The translations under genes were made by a program, and so were the position numbers. This document shows, one piece after another, positions 1-8,186 of a stretch of DNA of 64,000 nucleotides. Numbering within the stretch: position 1 is the stretch's first letter; every line of letters begins with the position of its first letter. Source of the stretch: an uncultured Bacteroidales bacterium. GTDB taxonomy: Bacteria; Bacteroidota; Bacteroidia; Bacteroidales; F082. Where the stretch lies: contig CAJOEP010000020.1 of assembly GCA_905233445.1 (NCBI GenBank), forward strand, positions 1-64,000, read 5' to 3'. Under the pieces are notes generated by a model. It searched no databases and had not been told where the DNA came from. It saw only the letters and a list, made by a program, of their open reading frames with translations.

Positions 1-63
1 GAGAAGTTAAGCCCCGTCGCGCCGATGATACTGCATTAGCTTGTGGGAAAGTAGGTCGTCGCC
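1..63 (+). rRNA. rrf: 5S ribosomal RNA, 3' end (partial)
   Basis: The first 63 bases match the 3' half of a Bacteroidota 5S rRNA: the GAAGTTAAGC segment of loop B/helix III followed by the conserved GTAGGTCGTCGCC closing strand. The 5' half lies outside the window, so the window begins at the end of an rRNA operon. A hairpin terminator follows 12 bases later. Confidence 0.9.
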
Positions 64-74
64 AAACCCATAGT

Positions 75-105
75 AGGGACGCAAAAATTTGCGTCTCTAT
101 TTTTT
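75..105 (+). terminator. Intrinsic terminator of the rRNA operon
   Basis: AGGGACGCAAA pairs with TTTGCGTCTCT and is followed by a T run. The same stem sequence (GGGACGCA/TGCGTCCC) is reused after purC at 57220-57250, so this is a recurrent terminator type in this genome. Confidence 0.85.
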
Positions 106-181
106 TATATTTTTTTGCCCATTTTTCGACCAAAAGATACTTTTTAGCGACATTTAGATACTAAAAAATACCCCCCCCCTA

Positions 182-214
182 TTGCGCTTTGTATTGATTT
201 TATTGGTATTTTTG
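182..214 (+). promoter_or_regulatory. Bacteroidota-type promoter of surface protein paralog 1
   Basis: TATTTTTG at 207-214 fits the -7 consensus TAnnTTTG, with TTG at 182-184 as the -33 element. It lies about 60 bases before the ATG at 275. Confidence 0.6.
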
Positions 215-274
215 CAACGTGATTTATGATGTGTCATCTGATTTGTGGATAAATTATTTTTTTTTATTTTTTTT

Positions 275-3200
275 ATGAAGAAGTTTAAATTAATTCTTAC
301 AAGAAGTCTTACTTTAACTCTTCTTGCAGTGCTGACAAGCACAGTTTTAAAGGCGCAAAGCCCTCACCTTCCAACTACTGGAACAACAAACGAATACAGT
401 ATTTCAAATATTGATGACTGGAACACATTTGTTGAGGATGTGAATCATAATTATTGTAACTACGATGGAAAAACAGTTAAGCTTTTAGCTGACATCGGAA
501 CAGTTGAAAACCCTGTCACTACGATGGTTGGATATTATAGTGAGGAAACAAAAAGACCTTTTAGAGGAATTTTCCTCGGCGAAAACCACACATTGACTGT
601 AAGCTATACAGCAGTCGGAGTTAATCAGGAAACAGGTAAAGTTGAATATACCGCACCATTTGTATGTACTGAAGGTGCTGAAATCAACAAACTCCATGTC
701 GCCGGTACAATAGACGCTAAAAAAGGCTACGCTGCCGGAGTTATTGGAATAAACTATGGTGCTAAAACTAGAATTAACGGACGATACAATATCATTAGTG
801 TGAATATTATCGGTGGCGGTGAGTACTGTGCCGGTTTGGTCGTTGAAGAAAGTGCTGTAGTGGAAATGAGTTCATGTGTTTATAATGGACAAATTAAAGC
901 TGGCGACCATAGCGCCGGATTCTGCGCCATAGGATTTTCTGGTTCTGCAAACACAAAGATTATCGAATGCCAGTTTACCCCGGCTTCAGAAAGTTCGATA
1001 ACGGGCGAAAATATTAATACTTTTGTGAACGGCACTTTAAATAGTTATAGTAAAAATTTTTATTACACTTATAAAGTTGGTTCTTCAACACAAGGTAAAT
1101 GCGCATATTCATCTTACGCCGATGCTCCGGCAGAATCTCCTTTTACGTATTGTAAACAGCTTTATGACAACAACTATTACTATGTTGAAGGTGAAGCAAC
1201 AATAAACGGCCTTAACGCGTCGTATTACCAAAATTATGTGAGACAAGTAGGATTAAATTACAGTGTCACATTCACAGAACCTGATGTTGAGGCGGTAACG
1301 CTTGCTTCGGAATCCTATACGGCTACAATTAAAGACATCGACAATAATACTGTATCCATTGCCTCAATAACACCAGGCAATTATACTTTGGTTATTGAAG
1401 GCATTGAAGGTTATTGCAAAGGTAAAATTACTGCAGAATTTGAAGTTAAAGCAGATATTTTTGTACATGGTTATGGCACAGAAACTGACCCTTATGAGAT
1501 TCGTGATATTAATGATTGGGAAGCCTTTGGACAAGCAGTGAACAATGGACACTCTTTTTTAGGAGAATATCTGATATTGAAAGACAATATCGTTGTAACT
1601 GTTACTAAGGATGAAACAGATCCAGTTCATACCACGAACAAAATTATTGGTATAATGACTGAGAGTGGTAGTAATTATGTTGAAGATAAGTGGTTCAGCG
1701 GAACATTTGACGGTGATTGGAAAAAGATTACTTTCAATGTTGGAACAAAAGGTAACGAAGTTGATCCAGGAAATAATGTTTCACCAAATGCTCCTTTCCG
1801 TGTTATTGATGGAGCTACTATTAAAAACCTTACTGTCGATGGTGCAATCTATTCAAAAAAGAAATATAATTCAGGTTTGATAGGATTCGCATTCAGTGCA
1901 AAAACAGGCAATCGAAACTATATTCTGAATTGCACAAGCAGTATTTTTATTGATTGTACAGAGTTTGGTAATACTGGTAATAAATACGATTGTTCTTCGG
2001 CAGGTTTCTTAGCAGAAAATAAAGACAAAAAAGATGGAATATCAGCAAGTATTATTACTTTCGAAAACTGTGTATTTAATGGGGAAATAAATGAAGGAAC
2101 CAAAGATCCCGTTATACATAAAACTAGGGCTGCAGGTTTTGTCAGTTATAATAATGGAACTCTTTCATTTATCAATTGCACAATGGATGGCAAAATTACA
2201 TTAACAGGTGATGCTGATCACATAAAAAATTTTTATAGAAATTTAACTGCTACATTAACAGAAGCTTATTATACAAAAAACAACTATGGCGGAGGAACGC
2301 AGGCTCCAACATCAGAACCTGCTGACAAATTTGCCAAAAAATACACTTACGGTGCAACAACTTACTACGTTCCAGGCGCAGTGATAACAGATATAGAAAC
2401 AGTTTATTCTTACACTGGCACAGCGGTGGTAATCACTCCTATTACTGTTTGTTATTATGGTAGGACATTGACACGTGGTACCGATTACATAATTAAAATA
2501 GACGGAACAGTGGTTTCTACGGAAACAACACCGACTATTAACGGTACTCCGGAAGAAATAGAAGGTGCTCATACTGTTATTGTTGAAGGAATAGGCTCGT
2601 ATGCGGGAAAGAAGACCATGGGCATAATGGTTGAAAACTTTGATACATGGGCAAAAGTTAAAGAAATTTTGGCATATGAAACCGATGGTGTTAAGGAGAT
2701 TACTTTGAGCGCCGACATTATTCCTGATGTTCCTACAGGTAATGAAGCTTTAGTTGTAAACGGCACGGTTGTTTTGAATTTGAATAATAAAACCGTTGAC
2801 CGAGGCTTGGTTACTTTAAACACGCCCGTTAATTACGGTCAGGTTTTCAGAGTGAACGAAGGTGCCAGCCTTACAATCAATGGTCCTGGCACTGTAACTG
2901 GAGGCTATAGCATTGCGGTGGATCAAATAAATGATAATAATGAAAATGCAGGGTCATATAATAATGATGCGGGTGGAATTTATAATAAAGGTACACTGGT
3001 ATTATTAAACAATGTTACTGTCACCAATAACAAATGTGTAAAAAATCCGGATGAACCAACTAATTCATCTGTTACGGCGAGAGGTGGCGGTATTTGTAAT
3101 GATAAGGGCAGCTCATTTACCATGATTGGCGGTTCGGTCACCAACAATGTGGCAAAAGGCGGTGGCGGTGGAGTTTTTAGTTTCAAACCTGCATATTTCA

Positions 3201-3925
3201 GCATGACCGATGTCGATATAATCAATAATGAAAGCGAAAGCAAGGGCGGTGGTGTGCGTATTATAGGAAATACAGGTAGTAGTGCAGCTGAAGCCACATT
3301 GATAAATTGTAATATTAAAAAGAATCGTGCCACTGAAACAAATTTGACAAGACATTCTGATGGCGGCGGTGTGTATTTGGATGATGGCAAATTAAGAATG
3401 GAAAACTGTACGATTGGAGGTGCAGCTGAGGATGCTAACCAATCGGCATTTGCTGGAGCGGGTTTCTATCAGGACAAAGGAACCACTTATGCGAAAAATT
3501 GTACGATTTCATACAATTCCGCTTATACTGAACATGACAAAATGTTTGGTGGAGGTATTTGTTTGCATGCAGGCTCATTCACTATGGATGGCGGCACTAT
3601 TACCAATAATCACAGTTACATGGACGGAGGAGGTGTGTATATCGTGAGTGGAGCCACATTCAATGTTTTGGGAAATATCCTTATAGATGATAATTTCAGG
3701 ACAAGAAAGGGAGCAGTTCCTGAAGATACTGACAACAACACTTATACTGCAGGCAATGCGGTCATTAATGTTATAGGCGAGCTTGATCCTGATACCAGAA
3801 TCCATATTACAGGACATGGCTTTGGCGGTGTTTACACAAGCGGTTTGGAAGAATATGCGAACGAAGCTAATTTCGTAACAGACGGTAAATACCAATTGCT
3901 TAATTTGTATTCCGATACTATCTAG
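275..3925 (+). CDS. Giant secreted beta-helix surface protein, paralog 1, N-terminal part (ends at an in-frame TAG)
   Basis: Starts at ATG 275, where an MKK-type signal peptide begins (hydrophobic core LTLTLLAVL, cleavage near LKAQS); the in-frame extension to 245 would add only a Phe-rich stretch. About 1216 residues: two copies of a module with an IxxIDDWNTF/INDWEAF motif and GLUG-like repeats, then a right-handed beta-helix section rich in GGGV/GGGI turns (about residues 930-1150), as in polymorphic outer-membrane proteins. The frame continues past TAG 3923-3925 without shift into the next entry, which holds the sorting domain, so the two entries were one protein of about 1694 residues. 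Without the C-terminal part this product would probably not be anchored. Role, inferred: adhesin or surface display protein. Paralogs lie at 43975-47879 and 48357-52559. Confidence 0.8.
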   Translation: MKKFKLILTRSLTLTLLAVLTSTVLKAQSPHLPTTGTTNEYSISNIDDWNTFVEDVNHNYCNYDGKTVKLLADIGTVENPVTTMVGYYSEETKRPFRGIFLGENHTLTVSYTAVGVNQETGKVEYTAPFVCTEGAEINKLHVAGTIDAKKGYAAGVIGINYGAKTRINGRYNIISVNIIGGGEYCAGLVVEESAVVEMSSCVYNGQIKAGDHSAGFCAIGFSGSANTKIIECQFTPASESSITGENINTFVNGTLNSYSKNFYYTYKVGSSTQGKCAYSSYADAPAESPFTYCKQLYDNNYYYVEGEATINGLNASYYQNYVRQVGLNYSVTFTEPDVEAVTLASESYTATIKDIDNNTVSIASITPGNYTLVIEGIEGYCKGKITAEFEVKADIFVHGYGTETDPYEIRDINDWEAFGQAVNNGHSFLGEYLILKDNIVVTVTKDETDPVHTTNKIIGIMTESGSNYVEDKWFSGTFDGDWKKITFNVGTKGNEVDPGNNVSPNAPFRVIDGATIKNLTVDGAIYSKKKYNSGLIGFAFSAKTGNRNYILNCTSSIFIDCTEFGNTGNKYDCSSAGFLAENKDKKDGISASIITFENCVFNGEINEGTKDPVIHKTRAAGFVSYNNGTLSFINCTMDGKITLTGDADHIKNFYRNLTATLTEAYYTKNNYGGGTQAPTSEPADKFAKKYTYGATTYYVPGAVITDIETVYSYTGTAVVITPITVCYYGRTLTRGTDYIIKIDGTVVSTETTPTINGTPEEIEGAHTVIVEGIGSYAGKKTMGIMVENFDTWAKVKEILAYETDGVKEITLSADIIPDVPTGNEALVVNGTVVLNLNNKTVDRGLVTLNTPVNYGQVFRVNEGASLTINGPGTVTGGYSIAVDQINDNNENAGSYNNDAGGIYNKGTLVLLNNVTVTNNKCVKNPDEPTNSSVTARGGGICNDKGSSFTMIGGSVTNNVAKGGGGGVFSFKPAYFSMTDVDIINNESESKGGGVRIIGNTGSSAAEATLINCNIKKNRATETNLTRHSDGGGVYLDDGKLRMENCTIGGAAEDANQSAFAGAGFYQDKGTTYAKNCTISYNSAYTEHDKMFGGGICLHAGSFTMDGGTITNNHSYMDGGGVYIVSGATFNVLGNILIDDNFRTRKGAVPEDTDNNTYTAGNAVINVIGELDPDTRIHITGHGFGGVYTSGLEEYANEANFVTDGKYQLLNLYSDTI

Positions 3926-3934
3926 GAAATCACA

Positions 3935-5356
3935 TTGGTACCATATATATGGTATAAAGAAGGCACATGGGGTGAAGATGGTGCTCCAACACCAAGCACA
4001 GATGTGAAAATTGACAGGGCAATTGAACTGGAGCCTGGAGAGATTGGTTATGCCAATAGTATTGAATTTGTCAATGGAAAGATTGTTCTCAAAGATGGTG
4101 CCCAGATGATTTGCAATACCAATCTGACAGGAACTCCGATTGAAATCCATATTCAAAAAACAATTACAGCCGCTCCAAATCCAGAAGAAGATACCCCATG
4201 TGGTTGGCACATTGTATCCGTGCCTATGGATGAAGTAAAGGTTTATGACGAGTTTGAAAATGGCACTAATTTTGTCTCAAAGTCTTCGCCTTATGATTTG
4301 ATGCTCTACGATGAGCCTACACATTGGTGGTGGAAGTATGATGATAAAAATCGTTATTTCAAAGTTGCTGGAAAAACTCATAATAATACCCATAAAGGTC
4401 GTGGCTATTTATATCGTAACGCACAAAACAGGTCTTTGGAGTTTACTGGAAAAATGAATATCGGTGATGTTACGTACAATTTGACAAGAAAGGGGGAAAA
4501 GCTTAAAGGTTTTCATCTTATAGGCAATCCGTATGTTCATGGTGTATATAAAGGTAACGGCGCCGCTATCCCTAATACATCAGAAGAAGGTAATCAATTG
4601 CTTGCTGATGGCTTCTACACTTTGTCGGATGCTGGTGCATGGATAGCTAAGACAGATAATACAGATTCGATAGGAGTATGTGAAGGCATTCTTGTTAAAG
4701 CAATAAATTACGGTACATTAACGATGAAGAATACTATTTCAAAAGGTGGTTCATCGAAGGGGAAAGTGAACAGTATTTCGTTTTCGGTTTCAAATAATAC
4801 ATACGAAGATGTAGCCTATGCTATATTCGACAATGGATATGGTTTGAACAAAATCGAGCATATAAACGAGGATATCCCTATGGTTTACATCCGTCATGAC
4901 GATGAAAGCTTCGCTATTGCGACAATGGGCGAGGGGACAAGGATGTTTGACCTTTGCTTTAAGGCAAAGACAACGGGAAGATATACCTTAAGCGTGAAGC
5001 CTGAAGGAGAATTCAGATACCTGCATCTCATCGACCGCCTGACTGGTGAAGATATCGATATGTTGAAAGAACAAGAGTATTCGTTTGTGGCATCGATTTC
5101 CGATAACGAAGAACGTTTCAGTGTTCTCGTTGATGAAAACGCGGTGTCGGATAACGATGTTTTCGCGTTCCAGAACGGCGACGACATCATCGTTAGCGGC
5201 GAAGGCGAACTCCAGATATTCGATGTCTTGGCAAGAATGGTTTCAAGACAACGTATTAATGGTGTAACTGCAATTCGAAAACCTGATAAAGCCGGGGTTT
5301 ACATCTTAAGGTTGAAGGGAAGTAAGGTTAAATCACAAAAAATTGTTGTCAAATAA
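3935..5356 (+). CDS. Surface protein paralog 1, C-terminal part with T9SS sorting domain
   Basis: This is the in-frame continuation of the preceding gene after the TAG at 3923-3925; 3935 is only a TTG codon and is not a convincing independent start. The 473 residues align with the C-terminal third of paralogs 2 and 3: a GRGYLYRN motif, a FHLIGNPYVHG motif and a final domain (about the last 80 residues) with ISGEGELQIFDVLARMV-like strands and GVYILRLKG, the pattern of type A C-terminal sorting domains cleaved after type IX secretion. It has no signal peptide of its own, so it is functional only by readthrough or if the stop is not real. Confidence 0.75.
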   Translation: MVPYIWYKEGTWGEDGAPTPSTDVKIDRAIELEPGEIGYANSIEFVNGKIVLKDGAQMICNTNLTGTPIEIHIQKTITAAPNPEEDTPCGWHIVSVPMDEVKVYDEFENGTNFVSKSSPYDLMLYDEPTHWWWKYDDKNRYFKVAGKTHNNTHKGRGYLYRNAQNRSLEFTGKMNIGDVTYNLTRKGEKLKGFHLIGNPYVHGVYKGNGAAIPNTSEEGNQLLADGFYTLSDAGAWIAKTDNTDSIGVCEGILVKAINYGTLTMKNTISKGGSSKGKVNSISFSVSNNTYEDVAYAIFDNGYGLNKIEHINEDIPMVYIRHDDESFAIATMGEGTRMFDLCFKAKTTGRYTLSVKPEGEFRYLHLIDRLTGEDIDMLKEQEYSFVASISDNEERFSVLVDENAVSDNDVFAFQNGDDIIVSGEGELQIFDVLARMVSRQRINGVTAIRKPDKAGVYILRLKGSKVKSQKIVVK

Positions 5357-5372
5357 TTAGAGAGGGATTGTC

Positions 5373-5615
5373 ATGAAAAAGATTATATTTGCTTTGGTTT
5401 TAATGATGATGGCTGCATTGTCGGCTAATGCGCAAGACGATTTTTTCAGAAGTGAAGACGGTTACCGCGGCACACCTGTGCCGGGTGTCGACGAGCCTTT
5501 GGTTCCTCACGGACCGTTAGGTGGAGCTTTGGATCAGGATGCTGCGCCGCTGGGTTCAGGGCTGCTGGTGCTGACGGCATTGGGGGCAGGCTATCTGGTG
5601 CGTAAAAAGCACTAA
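5373..5615 (+). CDS. Small secreted protein with hydrophobic C-terminal sorting-like tail
   Basis: 80 residues. An N-terminal signal peptide (MKKIIFALVLMMMAALSANA) precedes a short acidic mature part starting DDFFR, and the protein ends in a Gly/Leu-rich hydrophobic helix after an APLG motif, followed by a basic RKKH tail. The order signal peptide, short body, small-residue motif, membrane helix, basic tail is that of tripartite C-terminal sorting signals (LPXTG, PEP-CTERM and the PID-CTERM type of Bacteroidota); assignment to one of these is inference. It follows paralog 1 by 16 bases and has a close relative after paralog 2 (47958-48215), so it is probably co-transcribed with the surface protein. 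Function unknown. Confidence 0.8.
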   Translation: MKKIIFALVLMMMAALSANAQDDFFRSEDGYRGTPVPGVDEPLVPHGPLGGALDQDAAPLGSGLLVLTALGAGYLVRKKH

Positions 5616-5678
5616 TAAACTTTTTAAAATAATTGAATACAAATTCAAAAAGTTTTGTGTCTTTGCAGCGGAATCTTA

Positions 5679-5977
5679 TTAATCGCTCACATCGTTTAAA
5701 TCGAAATACAGAAGTCTGGTTTTGTCATTGACATCGGCTTCGTTTAGGGGTATGAAGCCGTTTTTCTGATAAAACGGAATCGCTTCGTAATAGGCGTCGA
5801 CGGTGAGAAAACGGCAACCTGTCTGATTGTAAAAAGCGAAAAAAGTCTTTATGAATTTAATCAAAAGAGAGCCAAAATTCTTTCCCTTCATACATTTCGA
5901 AACTGCAAACCGTCCTATTTTAACTGAAGGATAGCTCTTTAATCGTTTGCGATTGTTAAATCGTCTGCTAAACCTGT
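5679..5977 (-). pseudogene. GNAT acetyltransferase (toxin-like), C-terminal half, cut off by the prophage
   Basis: Read leftward from the prophage edge this encodes the RFSRRFNNRKRL segment followed by PSVKIGRFAVS, the acetyl-CoA-binding loop region, GCRFLTVDAY and FYQKNGF of a GNAT N-acetyltransferase, ending DLNDVSD. The N-terminal half is 37 kb away at 43257-43518. The open frame extends to 6017, but codons upstream of 5977 belong to the phage end. Joining the halves through the ACCTGT direct repeat restores one continuous GNAT reading frame of the type paired with small antitoxins. Confidence 0.85.
5972..5977. repeat. Left copy of direct repeat ACCTGT (target-site duplication)
   Basis: ACCTGT here and at 43251-43256 flank the prophage. 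Collapsing the two copies to one restores the GNAT reading frame. Transposable phages make 5-bp duplications, so either a 5-bp duplication with one chance match or a 6-bp one is possible. Confidence 0.8.
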
Positions 5978-6252
5978 AAGGGGCTAAAAAAGAAAAATCC
6001 ATTTTAAAAAAGCGCAAATTATTGATTTACAATAACTTACAAAGATTTTGCAAAAAATAAAAAGTACAAAAAAGTTTAATTTGCTTGTATTTTGCTTTAA
6101 TTAATCTTTAAAAAAGCGCAAGAAAAGTTTAATAAAAGTTTAAATAATACAAATTTTGCTTGCATAAAACGGCCTAAAAGCTTTATTCTACAACCATTTA
6201 ACGTTTTTTAAACGGCGGCGCAAAACCGTTTAAACAGCAGCCAAAAACATAT

Positions 6253-6294
6253 AAAAAAGCCTCCTGGATTCACCGTCTGGAAGGCTTTTTTATT
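6253..6294 (-). terminator. Hairpin terminator at the left end, readable on both strands
   Basis: AAAAAAGCCTCC and GGAAGGCTTTTTT form an imperfect 12-bp stem with A and T runs on both sides, so it can stop transcription leaving the repressor genes leftward and transcription entering from the host. Confidence 0.7.
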
Positions 6295-6322
6295 GCCGCC
6301 TATTTTGACCTAAAATTGCGTT

Positions 6323-6357
6323 GGATATTCAAATGGATATTCAAATGGATATTCAAA
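6323..6357. repeat. Three tandem copies of GGATATTCAAAT
   Basis: Three head-to-tail 12-bp units (6323, 6335 and 6347; the last ends in A instead of T). Located between the terminator and the ORF6C gene in the phage left end; possible protein-binding iterons. Confidence 0.8.
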
Positions 6358-6376
6358 ATCGCGCAAAAAACGCTTC

Positions 6377-6428
6377 GAGTTACCCCCTTTAATACATGTT
6401 TTAACATTGAGTTGACCCCCTTAATACA
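6377..6428. repeat. 20-bp imperfect direct repeat, 32 bp apart
   Basis: GAGTTACCCCCTTTAATACA (6377-6396) and GAGTTGACCCCCTTAATACA (6409-6428) are nearly identical and spaced three helical turns apart, a layout expected for a protein-binding pair. No function is known. Confidence 0.7.
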
Positions 6429-6522
6429 AAAAAAACACCCGAGTATTTTAAATATAGGCGTTGAAATTCAATAAATTACGCTTGGTTATACGCAAAAAAC
6501 AGCTTCCCATGTGTATTTTGTA

Positions 6523-7032
6523 CTAAATGCTATAGAGTTTGTCGTATAATTTTTGCAGCCTTGCATCACTTAAATCTGTAAGTGATAATACTGGTGTTTT
6601 GGTGTTTAGTACTTCGGTTGCGTAATCATGAATGTTGATATTTAATTCATTCGCCCTTGCATGGATGGATTTATACATTTCTTTTCGCCATTTATCTGGA
6701 TCCACTCTCTTTAAGCTGCTCCTATTCATTGCAACTTGTTGTTTCAACCATATAATAGCTTCTTCAAATCTATCTTTCGGCAGTAATTGATACTTTGTAA
6801 TTTTAAACTTATTATAAAATGAATTATATGTGTGTCTATACGATTGTTTATCCCCTGTTTTTTCAGAGGCTATTTTCATAATAAAATCCCTTATAGTTTT
6901 TGCTTGTTCATCGGTTATATATTTAGCTTCATCATACTTAACTTCTGTTGTATGAACAATCTTTTTAGTTACAAGGTTACCTGCAACTTGTATGTTATAA
7001 TTACCAATAATAGTTTGCCGTGTTTTACCCAT
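6523..7032 (-). CDS. ORF6C-domain protein (antirepressor-like)
   Basis: 169 residues. About residues 35-135 (starting ITDEQAKTIRDFIMKIA and including YNSFYNKFKI and FEEAIIWL) fit the ORF6C domain found in phage antirepressors and regulators. Residues 6-17 carry a short TIIGNYNIQVAGN motif shared with the neighbouring repressor. The gene ends the leftward lysogeny operon, 3 bases after the repressor gene, so it is probably expressed in the lysogen and may modulate the repressor. No N-terminal antirepressor (Bro/AntA) domain is present. Confidence 0.7.
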   Translation of the reverse strand: MGKTRQTIIGNYNIQVAGNLVTKKIVHTTEVKYDEAKYITDEQAKTIRDFIMKIASEKTGDKQSYRHTYNSFYNKFKITKYQLLPKDRFEEAIIWLKQQVAMNRSSLKRVDPDKWRKEMYKSIHARANELNINIHDYATEVLNTKTPVLSLTDLSDARLQKLYDKLYSI

Positions 7033-7035
7033 ATA

Positions 7036-7470
7036 TTATTTGCTTGATATTATAGAAAGTAATTTGTCTATTTGGGCATCTTTTGCTTGAATCTGAGATT
7101 GTAAAATATCAATCTGGTTATCTTTATCTTGTAGCCTTATTTTCAATGTATCTATTTGGGACTCCAAGGAACGGATTTTGTCTAAAGACTTTTTGTCAAT
7201 ACTATTATCTATTTTATTATTATTACCAACTTGAATATTATTATCCCCGGTTATTGATTGTTTGTTACTGGATATCATTTCACCATCGCCAGTCATCAAC
7301 CATCCTTTATTAAGCTCCGGATAACGTAGAGCGATTTTCTGTAATTTTTCTGGTGTTATTGACTGTCTAATATTGTTAACATAGCCATTAGCCAATCCAC
7401 ATTCCCGTTCAAACTTAGCTTGTCCAATTCCAAGATAAGATATAAATTTTTTTAAACGCTCTTTAACCAT
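7036..7470 (-). CDS. Phage repressor, N-terminal HTH with coiled-coil tail
   Basis: 144 residues. An XRE-like helix-turn-helix occupies about residues 1-60 (GIGQAKFERECGLANGYVNNI) and is followed by the NKGWLMTGDGEM signature common in Bacteroidota prophage repressors, a Gly/Asn-rich linker with GDNNIQVGNNN (about 75-86) and a heptad-repeat coiled coil (about 94-140) for oligomerisation. It is transcribed away from the early operon, with a perfect inverted repeat at 7506-7526 between the two, as expected for a CI-type master repressor of lysogeny. Confidence 0.8.
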   Translation of the reverse strand: MVKERLKKFISYLGIGQAKFERECGLANGYVNNIRQSITPEKLQKIALRYPELNKGWLMTGDGEMISSNKQSITGDNNIQVGNNNKIDNSIDKKSLDKIRSLESQIDTLKIRLQDKDNQIDILQSQIQAKDAQIDKLLSIISSK

Positions 7471-7505
7471 TTGATAATCATTTAGTTAATATGGTGTTAA
7501 AAAAT

Positions 7506-7526
7506 AATTAGAATAATTTTCTAATT
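7506..7526. promoter_or_regulatory. Operator candidate: inverted repeat AATTAGAA-taatt-TTCTAATT
   Basis: A perfect 8-bp-arm inverted repeat with a 5-bp spacer sits between the repressor start (7470) and the -33 region of the early promoter. A related ATTAG...CTAAT palindrome overlaps the recombinase promoter at 40181-40201. Confidence 0.6.
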
Positions 7527-7527
7527 T

Positions 7528-7562
7528 TTTGTAAATCGTACAGAAATATTTTCTATTTTTGC
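7528..7562 (+). promoter_or_regulatory. Early promoter of the transposition operon
   Basis: TTTG at 7528-7531 and TATTTTTG at 7554-7561, 22 bases apart, form a Bacteroidota housekeeping promoter immediately beside the operator, 50 bases before the first early gene. Confidence 0.65.
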
Positions 7563-7613
7563 AGTGTTGTTTATGATAAACAGCGCGACAAAATTAAACA
7601 AATAAATAATACG

Positions 7614-7793
7614 ATGAGAAAAAAAATAGAACTGACCGATCGCGACGCCCGAAAGAAGATAAGGGAAACCTTCGGCGTGTCGTCGATGAGCCTCTCATTG
7701 GCACTCAACTTCAAACGCAACAGCGACAAGTGCGTGAAAATGCGCAAAATGGCACTCGACAATGGCGGTGTGATGCTTCAGGAAGCAAACTAA
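7614..7793 (+). CDS. Small early DNA-binding-like protein (Ner/Cro position)
   Basis: 59 residues, ATG 7614 to TAA 7793. Basic, with a predicted helix-turn-helix-like stretch (ARKKIRETFGVSSMSLSLAL, then NFKRNS). It is the first gene after the early promoter, the place where Mu carries ner, so a role as negative regulator of early transcription is likely by position. Sequence identity to Ner cannot be claimed. Confidence 0.65.
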   Translation: MRKKIELTDRDARKKIRETFGVSSMSLSLALNFKRNSDKCVKMRKMALDNGGVMLQEAN

Positions 7794-7811
7794 CAATTAA
7801 ATAGGTATAAC

Positions 7812-7991
7812 ATGAAAACACTAAAAACTATCGGAACAGTTATGATGCTCGCTGGAATGGGTCTAATGCTCACCTCGGTTGACGACAGTGAAACGCAGAT
7901 CGCGCAAATTCTTATAGGCCTTGCGGCATTCGCCACCGGTGCATTTTTGGCAAAGGCCTATGACTTCCAGCAGAAAGGAGTAGAGAAATGA
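7812..7991 (+). CDS. Small membrane protein, unknown function
   Basis: 59 residues with two hydrophobic segments (IGTVMMLAGMGLMLT and AQILIGLAAFATGAFLA) separated by an acidic loop (VDDSETQ), ending in a short hydrophilic tail. ATG at 7812; its stop overlaps the next start (ATGA at 7988-7991), showing translational coupling. Not recognised beyond being a two-helix membrane protein of the early operon. Confidence 0.65.
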   Translation: MKTLKTIGTVMMLAGMGLMLTSVDDSETQIAQILIGLAAFATGAFLAKAYDFQQKGVEK

Positions 7992-8173
7992 GAGAGATAA
8001 TGATAAAAATGATTGAGAACTACGATGCCGAGATACAGCAACTCAAAGATTCGATCAAGGCAAAGAGGATTTGGAATCCGTCGCACGAGCTATATAAAAA
8101 ACTGACATGGCTTGGAGCCAAGCGCGAAGCTGTGTCAGAAGTTCTTGCAGAATATGACAACGGTATGTTTTAA
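7988..8173 (+). CDS. Small helical early protein, unknown
   Basis: 61 residues, mostly predicted helix with charged faces (MIKMIENYDAEIQQLKDSI, then KKLTWLGAKREAVSEVLAEY). It overlaps the preceding gene by 4 bases and ends 13 bases before the transposase. No family recognised. Confidence 0.65.
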   Translation: MREIMIKMIENYDAEIQQLKDSIKAKRIWNPSHELYKKLTWLGAKREAVSEVLAEYDNGMF

Positions 8174-8186
8174 TTAAACAAATAAG

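Larger units (their letters stand above)
5978..6522. other. Prophage left end, non-coding, with repeated AT-rich motifs
   Basis: About 540 bases without a supported gene. It holds the terminal inverted repeat (AAAAATCCA at 5993), TAAAAAGTACA at 6058, several copies of related AGTTTAAT / TTTGCTTG / AAAAAAGCGCAA words between 6008 and 6170, a hairpin terminator, a triple 12-bp repeat and a 20-bp direct repeat. By analogy with Mu these words may be transposase-binding sites; that is inference. Confidence 0.6.

Noticed and set aside
3575-4210. 211-codon minus-strand frame over the paralog 1 stop codon
   Set aside because: It is antisense to a region that aligns well to paralog 3 in the plus frame; its composition (many Ile, Cys, Ser) is typical of antisense frames.
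5975-5980. Phage left end starting with TG at 5975 as in Mu (TG...CA)
   Set aside because: The GNAT reconstruction and the equal distance of AAAAATCCA from both ends support 5978 and 43250; no CA lies at the matching right end.
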